A DNA stretch of 15,417 nucleotides from Chloroflexi bacterium UBA6077 (GTDB lineage Bacteria > Chloroflexota > UBA6077). Position 1 is the stretch's first letter, and each line of letters starts with the position of its first letter. The notes beneath the pieces are model-generated. The model made no database searches, was not told the DNA's origin, and was given only the letters and a program-made list of their open reading frames with translations. The position numbers were made by a program, and so were the translations under genes. Below, in pieces: positions 14,928 through 15,417 of this stretch. The DNA lies in the NCBI GenBank assembly GCA_002436065.1, contig DIXP01000066.1, forward strand, positions 1 through 15,417. Direction: 5' to 3'.

Positions 14928-15417
14928 ATGAAGGCTTTCGAAGGCGTTTTGAAGAATCCCCTGGACGGCAGGACAGCCAAGCCCCGCAGAACCGGCTACA
15001 CCATGGTCATCGACAAGGGCCTCGGCCTTGCCGCGACCAAGGACCTGATGGACACCGCGTCTGACTACATCGACTCCCTGAAGCAGACCTTCGGCACCTC
15101 CCACTTCTTCAATGAGAAGCTGATCCGCGACAAGGCAGAGATCGTTACGGCGGCGGGCGTCATCGTCTACCCCGGCGGCACCTTTGGCGAGATCGCCCTC
15201 ATGCAGGGGAAGCTGCCCGAGTACCTGAAGAGGGTCAAGGAGTTGGGCTTCACCGGCGTTGAGGTCTCCGACGGCACCATCGAGATGACCACCGAGCAGA
15301 GGCACGGCTTCATCAAGCGGGCCAAGGACATGGGCTTCATGGTCATCTCCGAGGTTGGCAAGAAGGACCCGAACGACAAGGTTGGCTACGATCAGATGCA
15401 CTTCGACATCGCCCAGG
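14928..15417 (+). CDS. ComA-like protein, phosphosulfolactate synthase family (3' end outside window)
   Basis: 163 codons are visible; the family is usually about 250-280 residues, so the C-terminus is cut by the window edge. Clear family motifs on a TIM barrel are TMVIDKGLG (25-33), LKQTFGTS (51-58), VYPGGTFGE (80-88), EVSDGTI (112-118) and SEVGKKDP (141-148). The founding enzyme ComA adds sulfite to phosphoenolpyruvate to make phosphosulfolactate, the first step of coenzyme M synthesis in methanogens. Homologues are also found in many bacteria and plants (HSA32) without a proven reaction. The start is ATG 14928 with GGAGGG at 14912-14917. It is co-directional with the CoA operon but set off by a strong hairpin, so its link to the pathway is uncertain. 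Confidence 0.87.
   Translation, partial: MKAFEGVLKNPLDGRTAKPRRTGYTMVIDKGLGLAATKDLMDTASDYIDSLKQTFGTSHFFNEKLIRDKAEIVTAAGVIVYPGGTFGEIALMQGKLPEYLKRVKELGFTGVEVSDGTIEMTTEQRHGFIKRAKDMGFMVISEVGKKDPNDKVGYDQMHFDIAQ

Overview
The window looks like a stretch of a high-GC, probably uncultured or environmental bacterial chromosome. Genes are tightly packed, with Shine-Dalgarno sites, GTG starts and stop/start overlaps. Paired class III CoA-transferases, a large ATP-binding LuxR (LAL) regulator, an FchA-type cyclohydrolase and a ComA-like protein together are reminiscent of Chloroflexota (Dehalococcoidia-like) genomes. That placement is an inference from gene content only; nothing in the sequence proves it. 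I saw no tRNA, rRNA, CRISPR array or insertion sequence.

Left part (1-3411). At the edge is the tail of an open frame that could be a HEPN protein. It overlaps a small MNT-type nucleotidyltransferase, so the two may form a HEPN/MNT toxin-antitoxin-like pair. On the minus strand follow a cyclodeaminase/cyclohydrolase-family gene (FchA-like) and then folD, separated by about 230 bases of tandem heptamers and GC-rich hairpins. This FolD has isoleucine where the cyclohydrolase lysine (E. coli K54) should be. The simplest reading is that FolD here does only the dehydrogenase step and FchA does the cyclohydrolase step of one-carbon folate metabolism. Divergent from fchA is a complete beta-hydroxyacid dehydrogenase (3-hydroxyisobutyrate/tartronate semialdehyde reductase family).

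Middle (3412-7076). A 953-residue LAL-type regulator is encoded on the minus strand. A 632-base divergent intergenic region separates it from the catabolic operon and holds a perfect 8-8-8 inverted repeat (6900-6923), a good operator candidate.

Right part (7077-15417, all plus strand). This is a probable operon: acyl-CoA dehydrogenase, two overlapping CaiB/BaiF CoA-transferases, MmgE/PrpD family protein, enoyl-CoA hydratase, thiolase-like protein, DUF35 zinc-ribbon/OB-fold protein, and a ComA-like (phosphosulfolactate synthase family) gene cut by the window end. The layout resembles the bbs operon of anaerobic toluene degradation (two-subunit CoA-transferase, acyl-CoA dehydrogenase, hydratase, thiolase plus zinc-finger subunit) but differs in telling ways. 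One CoA-transferase lacks the catalytic Asp. No 3-hydroxyacyl-CoA dehydrogenase is present. The thiolase-like protein lacks both the nucleophilic Cys and the catalytic His, and has Tyr at the His position, as in the steroid retro-aldolase Ltp2 that partners a DUF35 domain. The predicted route is: free acid, CoA ester, enoyl-CoA, 3-hydroxyacyl-CoA, then retro-aldol cleavage rather than thiolysis. The substrate is unknown, and the roles of the PrpD and ComA-like proteins are open.
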